A stretch of DNA of 64,000 nucleotides, taken from assembly GCF_000621145.1 (NCBI RefSeq), contig NZ_JHZB01000001.1, positions 62,001-126,000 of the forward strand. The letters are read 5' to 3'. Both the position numbers and the translations under genes were made by a program. Positions 36,592-46,621 of the stretch are shown one piece after another. The stretch's first letter is position 1; each line of letters opens with the position of its first letter. The notes below the pieces were generated by a model. That model searched no databases. It saw only the letters and a program-made list of their open reading frames with translations, and was not told the DNA's origin. Source of the DNA: Desulfobulbus elongatus DSM 2908. GTDB lineage: Bacteria > Desulfobacterota > Desulfobulbia > Desulfobulbales > Desulfobulbaceae.

Positions 36592-36620
36592 TGGACAAAT
36601 TGTGCCGCATACGCTATGGT
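36592..36620 (+). promoter_or_regulatory. Candidate sigma-70 promoter of prfC
   Basis: TGGACA (36592-36597) and TATGGT (36615-36620) are 17 bases apart, matching consensus at five and four of six positions. Transcription would begin near 36627, just before the hairpin at 36642. An eight-base inverted repeat CAGGTGGC/GCCACCTG (36538-36545 and 36567-36574) lies upstream and could be an operator. Confidence 0.5.
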
Positions 36621-36641
36621 GGCCGCCCAGTCCGTGACCAT

Positions 36642-36667
36642 GGGCCGGTTTCCGGCCCGTTTTTTTT
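36642..36667 (+). terminator. Intrinsic terminator in the leader of prfC (possible attenuator)
   Basis: GGGCCGG (36642-36648), loop TTT, CCGGCCC (36652-36658), then G and eight T (36660-36667): a textbook intrinsic terminator on the plus strand. It lies between the candidate promoter at 36592-36620 and the prfC start at 36742, with no gene before it since the tRNA-Asn terminator. It therefore either ends an unannotated small RNA or attenuates prfC. Confidence 0.85.
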
Positions 36668-36741
36668 GGATGCCCCGCGCGGCGGTCCCAGCAACCCTGC
36701 GGGCATCTTCTGAACGTTCCCCCGTTACCAGCAGCCCCGCC

Positions 36742-38327
<1,586 letters not shown>

Positions 38328-38331
<4 letters not shown>

Positions 38332-38798
38332 GCGTCATGCAGGCGGTTGTGCAGGAAGAACGGACGGGCTGCGGCATCGCCAGCGTGGCGGCCATCGCCG
38401 GTGTTTCGTACGGCGAAGCGGCCGCGCTGGCCGCCTCCCTCGGCATCCATGCAAGCGACGCATCGCTCTGGTCCGACCCAGCCTCTGTCCGCAGGTTGCT
38501 CGCCGCCTACGGCCTGGCGGCCTGGCCAAGGGAAATCCCGTTTTCCTCGTGGCAGGAGCTGCCGGATTACGCCCTGCTCGCCATCAAATGGCGATTGCTC
38601 GCGGGAAAACCGCATTGGCATTGGGTGGTGTTCGTTCGTGATCGCCAAGGCACGCGGGTGTTGGATTCGAAAGCGGACCTGAAACGCCATTGCCGCCGCG
38701 ATTTTGGCCGCATGCACCCCAAATGGTTCATCCCCGTCCAAGAACTGGCGCCTGCCATGCCACCGCACCGCCCGTGGGACGCACGCACGGTGGCATGA
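38328..38798 (+). CDS. C39-like papain-fold cysteine peptidase homologue
   Basis: A 156-residue protein with the layout of a double-glycine-type (C39) or C39-like peptidase: oxyanion Gln and catalytic Cys in [19 protein letters not shown], catalytic His in [10 protein letters not shown], and Asp in [10 protein letters not shown]. The middle ([14 protein letters not shown]) also fits. There is no signal peptide and no transporter fused. The start is GTG at 38328, overlapping the prfC stop, or ATG at 38337. It overlaps the radical SAM gene by four bases, so the three genes are co-translated. Substrate unknown. Confidence 0.78.
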
Positions 38799-40387
38799 TC
38801 CTGCTGATCCATCCGCCGGTGGCCAAGCCGGGCGAGCCGCCGGCCGGCATCGCCTCCCTGGCCGGCAGCCTGCGCGCCCGCGGCATTGACTGCGACCCGC
38901 TCGACGCCAATCTGGAGGGCCTGCTGTTTCTTCTCGACCGGGATGCCGCTACGCCAAGCGATGCCTGGTCGAAACGGGCTCTGCGCCATCGGCAGGCCAA
39001 TCTGACCGCGCTGCGTTCGTCCGCACTTTACCGGAACCCGGACCGCTACCAGCGGGCAGTGCGCGACCTCAACCGCGCCCTGGAAGTGGCGGCGCGCGAC
39101 CAACCGAACCTCGCCCTCAGCCTGAGCAACTACCAGGACGACACCAACCCGCTGGCCAGCGACGACCTGCTGCGGGCAGCGGCACAGCCCGAGCGCAACC
39201 CGTTCTTTGCCTGGATGGAGACGCGCCTTTCGGCCCTGCTGGCGGAGCGGCGCCCCCAATGGGTGGGGATTTCGCTCTGTTATCTCAGCCAGGCGGTCTG
39301 CACCTTTGCCCTGCTCGGTTTTCTCAAGAGCCGCTGGCCCGGACTCAGGCTCATCCTCGGCGGCGGGCTGCTCACCTCCTGGATGAGCCATCCGGGGTGG
39401 CGCGATCCCTTTGCCGGTCTGGTCGACCACTGCATCGCCGGGCCGGGGGAAGAACCGCTGCTGCGCCTGCTGGGCGATGACCAACCCGCCCCGGATGCGG
39501 CCCCCGACTATGACGGCCTGCCGCTGGCCGACTACCTCTCCCCCGGCCCGGTCCTGCCCTATGCGGCCTCGCGCGGCTGCTACTGGAACCGGTGCGGCTT
39601 CTGCCCGGAAACAGCGGAGCAGAGCCGCTACCGCCCGGTGGCCCCGGCCACGGTCCTCGACCATCTCAGCGAGTTGCGCCCCCGCATCCGGCCGGTGCTG
39701 CTCCACCTGCTCGACAATGCGGTCAGCCCAGTGCTCATGCGCGCCCTCTGCGACCAGCCGCCCGGTGTGCCCTGGTACGGTTTTGTCCGTTTCCACGAAC
39801 AGTTGGCCGACAGCGACTTCTGCCGGTGCTTGCGCGCCTCCGGCTGCGTACTGCTCAAACTCGGCCTGGAGTCGGGCAGCCAGGCGGTGCTCGACACCAT
39901 GGACAAGGGCGTCCGCCTGGAACTGGCGAGGCGCGTGCTCGACGCCCTGCGCCGGGCCGGCATCGCCACCTACGTCTACCTGCTCTTCGGCACACCCTCG
40001 GAGTCGCCCATCGAGGCGCGCCAGACCATGGATTTCGTCCTGCGCCATCATCAGGCCATCACCTTCCTCAACCTGGCCATCTTCAACATGCCGATCGCCG
40101 GCAAAGAAGCCGGGCAATTGCCGGGCCACGGGTTCTCCCAGGGCGATCTGTCGCTCTACCTGGATTTCGTCCACCCCCGCGGCTGGGACCGGCGGGCGGT
40201 GCGCACCTTCCTCGACCGCGAATTCAGGCGCCAGCCGCAGATCGCCGCCATCCTCCGCCGCGATCCGCCTTTTTTCACCTCCAACCATGCCCCGTTTTTC
40301 GGTGGCCTCCACCTCGATCCGCCCGAGCGGACAGCAGGAAAAGAAAGGCGTCCCACCCACTTTGGAGCGGAAAAAAATCCTCTTTAA
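38795..40387 (+). CDS. B12-binding-type radical SAM protein
   Basis: A 530-residue protein of the cobalamin-radical SAM superfamily. The N-terminal 250 residues form a B12-binding-like Rossmann domain ([52 protein letters not shown]), without the DxHxxG loop. The FeS cysteines are C262, C267 and C270 in ASRGCYWNRCGFCPE, the CX4CX2C spacing found in part of this family. The SAM barrel follows (VLLKLGLESGSQAVLDTMDKG, TYVYLLFGTPSESPIEARQT). It may methylate or otherwise modify an unactivated carbon; the substrate is unknown. A weak hairpin GACGGC/GCCGTC follows at about 40397-40416. Confidence 0.85.
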   Translation: MILLIHPPVAKPGEPPAGIASLAGSLRARGIDCDPLDANLEGLLFLLDRDAATPSDAWSKRALRHRQANLTALRSSALYRNPDRYQRAVRDLNRALEVAARDQPNLALSLSNYQDDTNPLASDDLLRAAAQPERNPFFAWMETRLSALLAERRPQWVGISLCYLSQAVCTFALLGFLKSRWPGLRLILGGGLLTSWMSHPGWRDPFAGLVDHCIAGPGEEPLLRLLGDDQPAPDAAPDYDGLPLADYLSPGPVLPYAASRGCYWNRCGFCPETAEQSRYRPVAPATVLDHLSELRPRIRPVLLHLLDNAVSPVLMRALCDQPPGVPWYGFVRFHEQLADSDFCRCLRASGCVLLKLGLESGSQAVLDTMDKGVRLELARRVLDALRRAGIATYVYLLFGTPSESPIEARQTMDFVLRHHQAITFLNLAIFNMPIAGKEAGQLPGHGFSQGDLSLYLDFVHPRGWDRRAVRTFLDREFRRQPQIAAILRRDPPFFTSNHAPFFGGLHLDPPERTAGKERRPTHFGAEKNPL

Positions 40388-40486
40388 TGCTAGGTTGACG
40401 GCGATAGCAAGCCGTCGCCGGCTCGCCGCCCCGTTCCACCAAATGCCTGCCGTAGCGGGCGTTGCTCTCTTGAAAGGAAAAATCCC

Positions 40487-43400
40487 ATGGCTCTCGTCAC
40501 GCAACTCCACCGCCAGGTCAAGCCCGACTTCGCCTACTGTTTCAACATCGAATCCAGCCGCGCACTCACGCCTGCGGAAACCGAGCGGCTGCGGCTGATC
40601 CTGGCCGACGGCTTTCTCATCGACACCGTCACCTTCGAACCCGCCCTCGCCGGCGAGCGGGTGGTCGAGGTCGGCCCCCGGCTCAACTTCGCCACCGCCT
40701 GGTCGTCGAACCTGGTGTCCATCTGCCGGGCGGTCGGTCTGGACGCGGTCAGCCGGGTGGAACGGTCCCGCCGCTATCTCGTGCCCGAAGGGGAAGACAT
40801 CGGGGCCTTTATCGCCAAGCGCCACGACCGCATGACCGAATGCGTCTACCCGGCACCGCTGACCACCTTCGAGACCGGCATCGTGCCCGAGCCGGTCTAC
40901 GAGGTCGACCTCAAGAGCAAGGGGCCGGACGGCCTGCTCGACATCCCCGGCATCTCCATGGACCAGTGGGACCGGGAGCTGTACCACGACTACTTCGTCA
41001 GGCGCTGCGGCCGCAACCCGACCATCGTCGAGATCATGGATCTCAACAACGCCAACTCCGAACACTCGCGCCACGGCTTCTTCCGCGGCAAGCAGGTGAT
41101 CGACGGCCAACCCTGCGACACGCCCCTGTTCAAGGTGGTCACCGACACCCTGGCCGCCAACCCCAAGGGCAGCAAGGTGGCCTTCAAGGACAACTCCAGC
41201 GTCATCGAGGGCGCCCCCCTGACCACGTTGCTGCCCGAACAGCCCGGCCAGCCTTCCGCTCTGCGCGAGGCCACGGTCTGCTACCATCCGCTGCTCACCG
41301 CCGAGACCCACAATTTCCCCACCGGCGTCGCCCCCTTTCCCGGCGCCGAAACCGGTACCGGCGGCCGCATCCGCGACGTCCAGGGCACCGGCCGCGGCGG
41401 CCTGGTCATGGCCGGCACCGCCGGCTACTGCGTGGCCAATCTGCACATCCCCGACTATCCGCTGGACTGGGAGAACAGCTACGCCTGTCCGGACAGCCTG
41501 GCGCCGGCGCTCACCATCGAGATCGAGGCCAGCAACGGCGCCTCGGACTACGGCAACAAATTCGGCGAGCCGCTGATCCAGGGCTTCACCCGTAGCTTCG
41601 ACCTGCGCCTGGAAAACGGCGAGCGCTGGGGCTTCCTCAAGCCGATCATGTTCACCGGCGGCATCGGCCAGATCGACGACCGGCACACCGAGAAGAAGAA
41701 GGCGGTCAAGGGCATGCTCATCGTCCAGGTGGGCGGCCCGGCCTACCGGGTCGGCTTCGGCGGCGGCGCGGCCTCGTCGATGATGCAGGGCGAGAACGAA
41801 TCCAAACTCGATTTCGACGCGGTCCAGCGCGGCGACGCCGAGATGGAGCAGAAGATGAACCGGGTGATCCGCGCCTGCAACGAGATGGGGAGCTTAAGCC
41901 TGATCGACGTCATCCACGACCAGGGCGCCGGCGGGCCGGCCAACGTGCTCAAGGAACTGGTCGAGCATGCCGGCGGCCGGGTGGAGATCCGCAACATCCG
42001 GGTGGGCGATCCGACCATGTCGGTCCTGGAGATCTACGTGGCCGAATACCAGGAACGGGTGGGCCTTTTGATCAGCCCCGAGAATATCGGGCGCTTCCAA
42101 GAGATCTGCGAACGGGAGAAGGTGGCCTGCGAGATTTTGGGCGAGGTCACCGGCGACCTGCGCTTCGTTGTCCACGACAACCAGGACAACACCACGCCGG
42201 TGGACATCGAGATCCCGGAGCTGCTCGGTAAGATTCCGCAGAAAACCTTCACCGACAGTCGCACCTGTCCCGCCCTGTCCCCCTTTGTCCCGCCCAAGGG
42301 CATGGGCGTGCGCGAGGCCCTGAACCGGGTGCTGCGGCTGGTGTCGGTGGGCTCCAAACGATTCCTCACCAACAAGGTCGACCGGGCGGTCACCGGCCTG
42401 ATCGCCCAGCAGCAGTGCTGCGGCCCGCTGCAACTGACCGTCGGCGACGTGGCCGTGGTGGCGCAGAGCCATTTCGGCCACACCGGCATTGCCACGGCCA
42501 TCGGCGAACAGCCGATCAAGATGCTGGTCGATCCCGCGGCCGGGGCGCGGATGGCGGTGGGCGAGGCCCTGACCAACCTGGTCTGGGCGCGGATCAGGGA
42601 TCTGGAGCAGGTCAAGTGCTCGGCCAACTGGATGTGGGCGCCGAAGCTGCCCGGCGAGGGCGCCGCCCTGCGCGACGCCGTCGAGGCCATGGCAACGGCG
42701 ATGATCGCCGTGGGCATCGCGGTGGACGGCGGCAAGGACAGCCTGTCCATGGCTGCCAAGGTGGGTGACGAGGTGGTCAAGTCGCCGCGCGAATTGGTGG
42801 TTTCCGTGTACGCGGCCATGGACGACATCCGCAGGAAGGTCACCCCGGACATCAAGGAGCCCGGTTCCGCCCTGCTGCTGGTCGATCTTTCCGGCGGCAA
42901 GAACCGCCTGGGCGGCAGCGCCCTGGCCCAGACCTGCGGCCGGATCGGCGACGAGGTCCCGGACATGGACGACCCGGTCCTGGTCAAGCGGGCCTTTGGC
43001 GCCGTGCAGTATCTGATCGAGAAAGGGATGATTCTCGCCGGCCACGACCGCAGCGACGGCGGCCTGATCACCACGGTGCTGGAGATGGCCTTTGCCGGCA
43101 ACTGCGGCCTCAACCTGGCGCTCAGCGGCACGACTTCGCCGCTGGAAAGCCTGTTCGCCGAGGAACTGGGCCTGGTGGTCGAATGCCGCTGGAGCCATCT
43201 GGCCGAGGTCAAGCAGCGGTTCGACCAGGCCAGAATTCCCTGCCTGGTGCTGGGCTCCAGCGTGGCCAGAAAGGCGGTCATCATCCAGTACAACGGCCAT
43301 CTGGTGCTGGACGACTCGATGATTCTCCTGCGCCAGTGGTGGGAGGAAACCAGCTACCAGCTGGAGCGGCTCCAGGTCGATCCCGACTGCGCCGATGCGG

Positions 43401-44284
43401 AAAAATTCAACATCTTCGACCGCAAGGGGCCGGAATACACTCTCGGCTTCACACCCGAGGCCACGGCGCCGGCCATCCTGCAGAAAAAGGACAAGCCCAA
43501 AGTGATCATCCTTCGCGACGAGGGTTCCAACTCCGACCGGGAGATGAGTTCCGCCTTCTACTCCGCCGGATTCGAGCCCTGGGACGTGACCATGACCGAC
43601 CTGCTGGCCGGCCGGATCGACCTGGCCCGATTCCGGGGCATCGCGGCGGTGGGCGGTTTTTCCTACGCCGACGTGCCGGAGAGCGCCAAGGGCTGGGCCG
43701 CGACCATCCGCTTCAACGAGCGGCTTCAGGCCCAGTTCCACGAGTTCTACAACCGGCCGGACACCTTCACCCTGGGCATCTGCAATGGCTGCCAGCTGTT
43801 CGGCCTGCTCGGCTGGGTGCCCTGGCAGGGCATCGAGGCAGAGCGGCAGCCCCGCTTCATCCACAATGCAAGCGGCCGCTTCGAATCCCGCTGGGTCACG
43901 GTCAAGGTTCTGCCGAGCAAGGCGATCATGCTTCAGGGCATGGAAGACCTGGTCTTCGGCATCCATGTCGATCACGGCGAGGGCTTTCTGCACTTTCCGG
44001 ATGCAGCCATCCGGGACCGGGTCTGGAACGAGCAGATGGCCGCGGTGGTCTTTGTCGACGACGAGGGCCAGCCCACCGAGGCCTATCCCTTTAACCCCAA
44101 CGGCTCGCCCGGCGGCCTCACCGGCATCTGTTCGCCCGACGGCCGCCACCTGGCGATGATGCCCCATCCCGAGCGGGCCTTCCTGCCCTGGCAGTGCCAC
44201 TGGCTGCCCGAAGCGATGCAGGCGATGCCGGTCAGCCCCTGGCTGCGGATGTTCCAGAACGCCTATCGGTGGTGCATGGGCTGA
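40487..44284 (+). CDS. purL: Phosphoribosylformylglycinamidine synthase, single-chain
   Basis: A 1265-residue fused FGAM synthase (fourth purine step). In order: PurS-like N-terminal region (LVTQLHRQVKPDFAYCFNIE), linker, two AIR-synthase-like halves (NNANSEHSRHGFFRGK, AETHNFPTGVAPFPGAETGT, GFGGGAASSMM, IAVDGGKDSLSMAAKVG, AGHDRSDGGLITTVLEMAFA) and a C-terminal class I glutaminase with nucleophile Cys in LGICNGCQLFGLLGW and the His-Glu pair in MMPHPERAF. Fusion of all parts makes a PurS/PurQ set unnecessary. The ATG at 40487 has an AAAGGAAAA site. No other purine gene is adjacent. Confidence 0.97.
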   Translation: MALVTQLHRQVKPDFAYCFNIESSRALTPAETERLRLILADGFLIDTVTFEPALAGERVVEVGPRLNFATAWSSNLVSICRAVGLDAVSRVERSRRYLVPEGEDIGAFIAKRHDRMTECVYPAPLTTFETGIVPEPVYEVDLKSKGPDGLLDIPGISMDQWDRELYHDYFVRRCGRNPTIVEIMDLNNANSEHSRHGFFRGKQVIDGQPCDTPLFKVVTDTLAANPKGSKVAFKDNSSVIEGAPLTTLLPEQPGQPSALREATVCYHPLLTAETHNFPTGVAPFPGAETGTGGRIRDVQGTGRGGLVMAGTAGYCVANLHIPDYPLDWENSYACPDSLAPALTIEIEASNGASDYGNKFGEPLIQGFTRSFDLRLENGERWGFLKPIMFTGGIGQIDDRHTEKKKAVKGMLIVQVGGPAYRVGFGGGAASSMMQGENESKLDFDAVQRGDAEMEQKMNRVIRACNEMGSLSLIDVIHDQGAGGPANVLKELVEHAGGRVEIRNIRVGDPTMSVLEIYVAEYQERVGLLISPENIGRFQEICEREKVACEILGEVTGDLRFVVHDNQDNTTPVDIEIPELLGKIPQKTFTDSRTCPALSPFVPPKGMGVREALNRVLRLVSVGSKRFLTNKVDRAVTGLIAQQQCCGPLQLTVGDVAVVAQSHFGHTGIATAIGEQPIKMLVDPAAGARMAVGEALTNLVWARIRDLEQVKCSANWMWAPKLPGEGAALRDAVEAMATAMIAVGIAVDGGKDSLSMAAKVGDEVVKSPRELVVSVYAAMDDIRRKVTPDIKEPGSALLLVDLSGGKNRLGGSALAQTCGRIGDEVPDMDDPVLVKRAFGAVQYLIEKGMILAGHDRSDGGLITTVLEMAFAGNCGLNLALSGTTSPLESLFAEELGLVVECRWSHLAEVKQRFDQARIPCLVLGSSVARKAVIIQYNGHLVLDDSMILLRQWWEETSYQLERLQVDPDCADAEKFNIFDRKGPEYTLGFTPEATAPAILQKKDKPKVIILRDEGSNSDREMSSAFYSAGFEPWDVTMTDLLAGRIDLARFRGIAAVGGFSYADVPESAKGWAATIRFNERLQAQFHEFYNRPDTFTLGICNGCQLFGLLGWVPWQGIEAERQPRFIHNASGRFESRWVTVKVLPSKAIMLQGMEDLVFGIHVDHGEGFLHFPDAAIRDRVWNEQMAAVVFVDDEGQPTEAYPFNPNGSPGGLTGICSPDGRHLAMMPHPERAFLPWQCHWLPEAMQAMPVSPWLRMFQNAYRWCMG

Positions 44285-44605
44285 GCGGGGAGGTCACTTC
44301 GTCCGCGACGTCATTCCATTTCCACTGCAGCAACAAAAACTGCGCTGTACCGGCCTGGCATCCGGGCCTCGCCTCGGAAGGCCAAGATTGTCGCGACACT
44401 GTCACGACAATCTTTAGTCAAACAACTCAAGCGATTCTGGTGCGACCAATTTGCGCGGTCGACCGGATTTGCGACAACCCGTCAGGCGAGACAATCGACA
44501 GTTTTTTTCAGCGGAAAGGGCTTTTGCCGATTGCGTTGTCGGGTCGACAAAGGTAAGTGCAATGGTTGACCAGATCGCCCCGTTTCCTTTTATCCAGGAG
44601 CATCC
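44285..44605. other. Intergenic region with TTGTCG motif cluster before the 5'-nucleotidase gene
   Basis: A 321-base gap that contains a 31-base near-perfect palindrome at 44384-44414 and five copies of TTGTCG or its complement: 44388-44393, 44405-44410, 44472-44477, 44536-44541 and 44545-44550. The last two form the perfect palindrome TTGTCG-GGT-CGACAA. This looks like an array of protein-binding sites. The large palindrome could also act as a terminator for purL, though only three T follow it. No gene is seen. Confidence 0.55.
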
Positions 44606-46486
44606 ATGCGCCAGCCTGCCCTCGCCGTTGTTTTCGTCCTGATTCTCGCCCTCGCCGGTTGCGGAACCCCGAGCCGGGAAGCCGCAGGTCATCGACCCGG
44701 CGGCCCGCAGCCGTTCGAGCTGACCGTACTGCACATCAACGACCACCATTCCCATCTCGATCCGGAGCCGGCCACCCTGCAACTGGCCACCGGCGACGGC
44801 AGGCGCGAACCGGTGACCGTGGAGCGGGGCGGCTTCGCCAGGGTGGTCGGGGCAATCAGGGACTTGGAAAAAGAATCCTCCCATGTGGTCAAAATCCACA
44901 GCGGCGATGCCAGCACCGGCGACCTCTATTATACCCTCACCGAGGGCAGGGCGGATGCCGAACTCATGAACGCGGTCTGCTTCGATGCGTTCACCCTGGG
45001 CAATCATGAATTCGACAATACCGACGCCGGCATCAAAAGACTGATAGGATTTCTCCACGAAGATAAGTGCAAAACCCCGGTGCTGAGCGCCAATGTCCGT
45101 TTCGGCGCCTCCTCGCCGATGCACGGCACCGTGCCCCCGGAGACGGTTCTCCCCTCCGTGGTGCTTGAGCGCGGCGGCCAGAAGATCGGGATCATCGGGC
45201 TGACCGTGGCCGGCAAATCCAAGAACTCCTCCCAACCCGATCCCGATACCGTTCTGCTCGACGAGGCGACCATGGCCCAGGCGGAGATCGACCGCCTCCG
45301 AAGCCAGGGCATCGACAAGATCATTCTCTCGACCCACATCGGTTACCGGGCCGATCAGGCGCTGGTCAGGGAACTGAGCGGCGTCGACGTGGTGATCGGA
45401 GGAGATTCCCATTCCCTGCTCGGGCCCGACAATCTGAAGGAATACGGCATGACCCCGGAAGGACCGTATCCAACCCGGAGCACGGACCGGGACGGCAAGC
45501 CGGTGTGCATTGGTCAGGCCTGGCAGTACGGCTACGTGGTCGGCGAGATGCGGGTGCGCTTCGATGCGGCCGGTGAGGTCAGCGATTGCACCGGAACTCC
45601 CTGGGTACTGCTCGGCGACCGGTTCAGCCGCGGTGACCAGCCGCTCAATGCGGCGGAGACCGCCGCCGTGCGCGCCGACATCGATGCCGGCAAAGTCCTG
45701 CGGATAACCGCCCCGGACCCGCAGGCCGAAGCCATCCTCGCTCCCTATGCGAAGCAGAAAGAGGCGATGGGCGCCACCGTGGTGGCCACCGCCACGGACA
45801 ACCTCTGTCTGCGGCGGGTGCCGGGCAACCAGCGCGACACCTCCCGCTCTTCCCTCGGCGATGCCTGCAACGCCAACGAACGGGTCAACGCCCATGGCGG
45901 CGATATCCAGCAGATTGTCGCCGAGGCCTTCCTGCAACAGGGCAAGGCGTTCTTCGGTGCCGATCTCTCCATTCAGAACGGCGGCGGTGTCCGGATCGAT
46001 CTTCCCAAGGGGCCTGTCACGATCAAGGACGTGTACACGGTCCTGCCGTTCAAGAACACCCTGGTGCAGCTCAACGCCACCGGCGCCGAGGTCAAGGCTG
46101 CCCTCGAGGATGCGGTGGAAGGCGTGGCCGGACCGGCGGGCAATACCGGCTGCTATCCCTACACCGGCGGACTCCGCTGGCGGCTCGATCTGACCAAGCC
46201 CAAGGGTGCGCGTCTCTCCCACCTGGAAATCCGGGCGGCTGACGGCAGCTACCGGCCCTTTGACCTCAACGCGACCTACAAGGTGGTCACCATTTCCTTC
46301 CTTGCCGACGGCGGCGATTCCTTCGCCAGCCTGAAAAACATCACCGGTGAGCGGCGGGTCGAGGTGGGGCTCGATTATGCCGAGGCCTTTCTCAAATACC
46401 TCGAAAAACTGCCCGGTGAGCACAAGGTGCTGCGGCCGTTGCCGGTCAGGGAGTACAGCACCCAGCGGTTTGTCGACAGCCTCTGA
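44606..46486 (+). CDS. 5'-nucleotidase/UshA-family lipoprotein
   Basis: A 626-residue predicted lipoprotein phosphoesterase. The signal peptide ends in LALAGC (Cys at about 19). The metallophosphatase domain has TVLHINDHHSHLDPE, KIHSGDASTGDLYY, FTLGNHEFDN, ILSTHIGYRADQALV and VVIGGDSHSLLG, the five metal motifs of UshA/NutA. The C-terminal substrate domain follows (SIQNGGGVRIDLPKGPVTIKDVYTVLPFKNTLV, ISFLADGGDSFASLK). It would hydrolyse nucleotides in the periplasm to feed nucleoside and phosphate uptake. Regulation by phosphate or nucleotides through the upstream motif cluster is inferred. Confidence 0.94.
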   Translation: MRQPALAVVFVLILALAGCGTPSREAAGHRPGGPQPFELTVLHINDHHSHLDPEPATLQLATGDGRREPVTVERGGFARVVGAIRDLEKESSHVVKIHSGDASTGDLYYTLTEGRADAELMNAVCFDAFTLGNHEFDNTDAGIKRLIGFLHEDKCKTPVLSANVRFGASSPMHGTVPPETVLPSVVLERGGQKIGIIGLTVAGKSKNSSQPDPDTVLLDEATMAQAEIDRLRSQGIDKIILSTHIGYRADQALVRELSGVDVVIGGDSHSLLGPDNLKEYGMTPEGPYPTRSTDRDGKPVCIGQAWQYGYVVGEMRVRFDAAGEVSDCTGTPWVLLGDRFSRGDQPLNAAETAAVRADIDAGKVLRITAPDPQAEAILAPYAKQKEAMGATVVATATDNLCLRRVPGNQRDTSRSSLGDACNANERVNAHGGDIQQIVAEAFLQQGKAFFGADLSIQNGGGVRIDLPKGPVTIKDVYTVLPFKNTLVQLNATGAEVKAALEDAVEGVAGPAGNTGCYPYTGGLRWRLDLTKPKGARLSHLEIRAADGSYRPFDLNATYKVVTISFLADGGDSFASLKNITGERRVEVGLDYAEAFLKYLEKLPGEHKVLRPLPVREYSTQRFVDSL

Positions 46487-46493
46487 AGAACGT

Positions 46494-46518
46494 GCCCGCG
46501 AGGGGCGGGCTGTTGTTT
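46494..46518 (+). terminator. Rho-independent terminator of the 5'-nucleotidase gene
   Basis: GCCCGC (46494-46499) pairs with GCGGGC (46505-46510), followed by TGTTGTTT. It starts eight bases after the stop codon. The stem is short but GC-only. Confidence 0.7.
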
Positions 46519-46621
46519 CCTGTCCTGGTCCATGCGGACCGGGGATTGCCCCGCGACCATGGCCGGCCGGAATTGGCCTGGGAAACGGGAAGGAACGGTG
46601 GCCGGCAGGGTCGGGCGGGTT

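Noticed and set aside
38567-41686. A 1039-residue open frame on the minus strand opposite the radical SAM gene and purL
   Set aside because: It is antisense to two strongly supported genes, and its composition (His, Gly, Val, Gln-rich, low complexity) is that of a GC-rich shadow frame; no domain is recognisable.
41894-44200. A 768-residue minus-strand open frame opposite purL
   Set aside because: Shadow of the purL codons; no start site, no motif.
44194-44556. A 120-residue plus-strand frame spanning the purL end and the gap after it
   Set aside because: It starts inside purL in another frame and runs across the palindromes; no ribosome site or domain.
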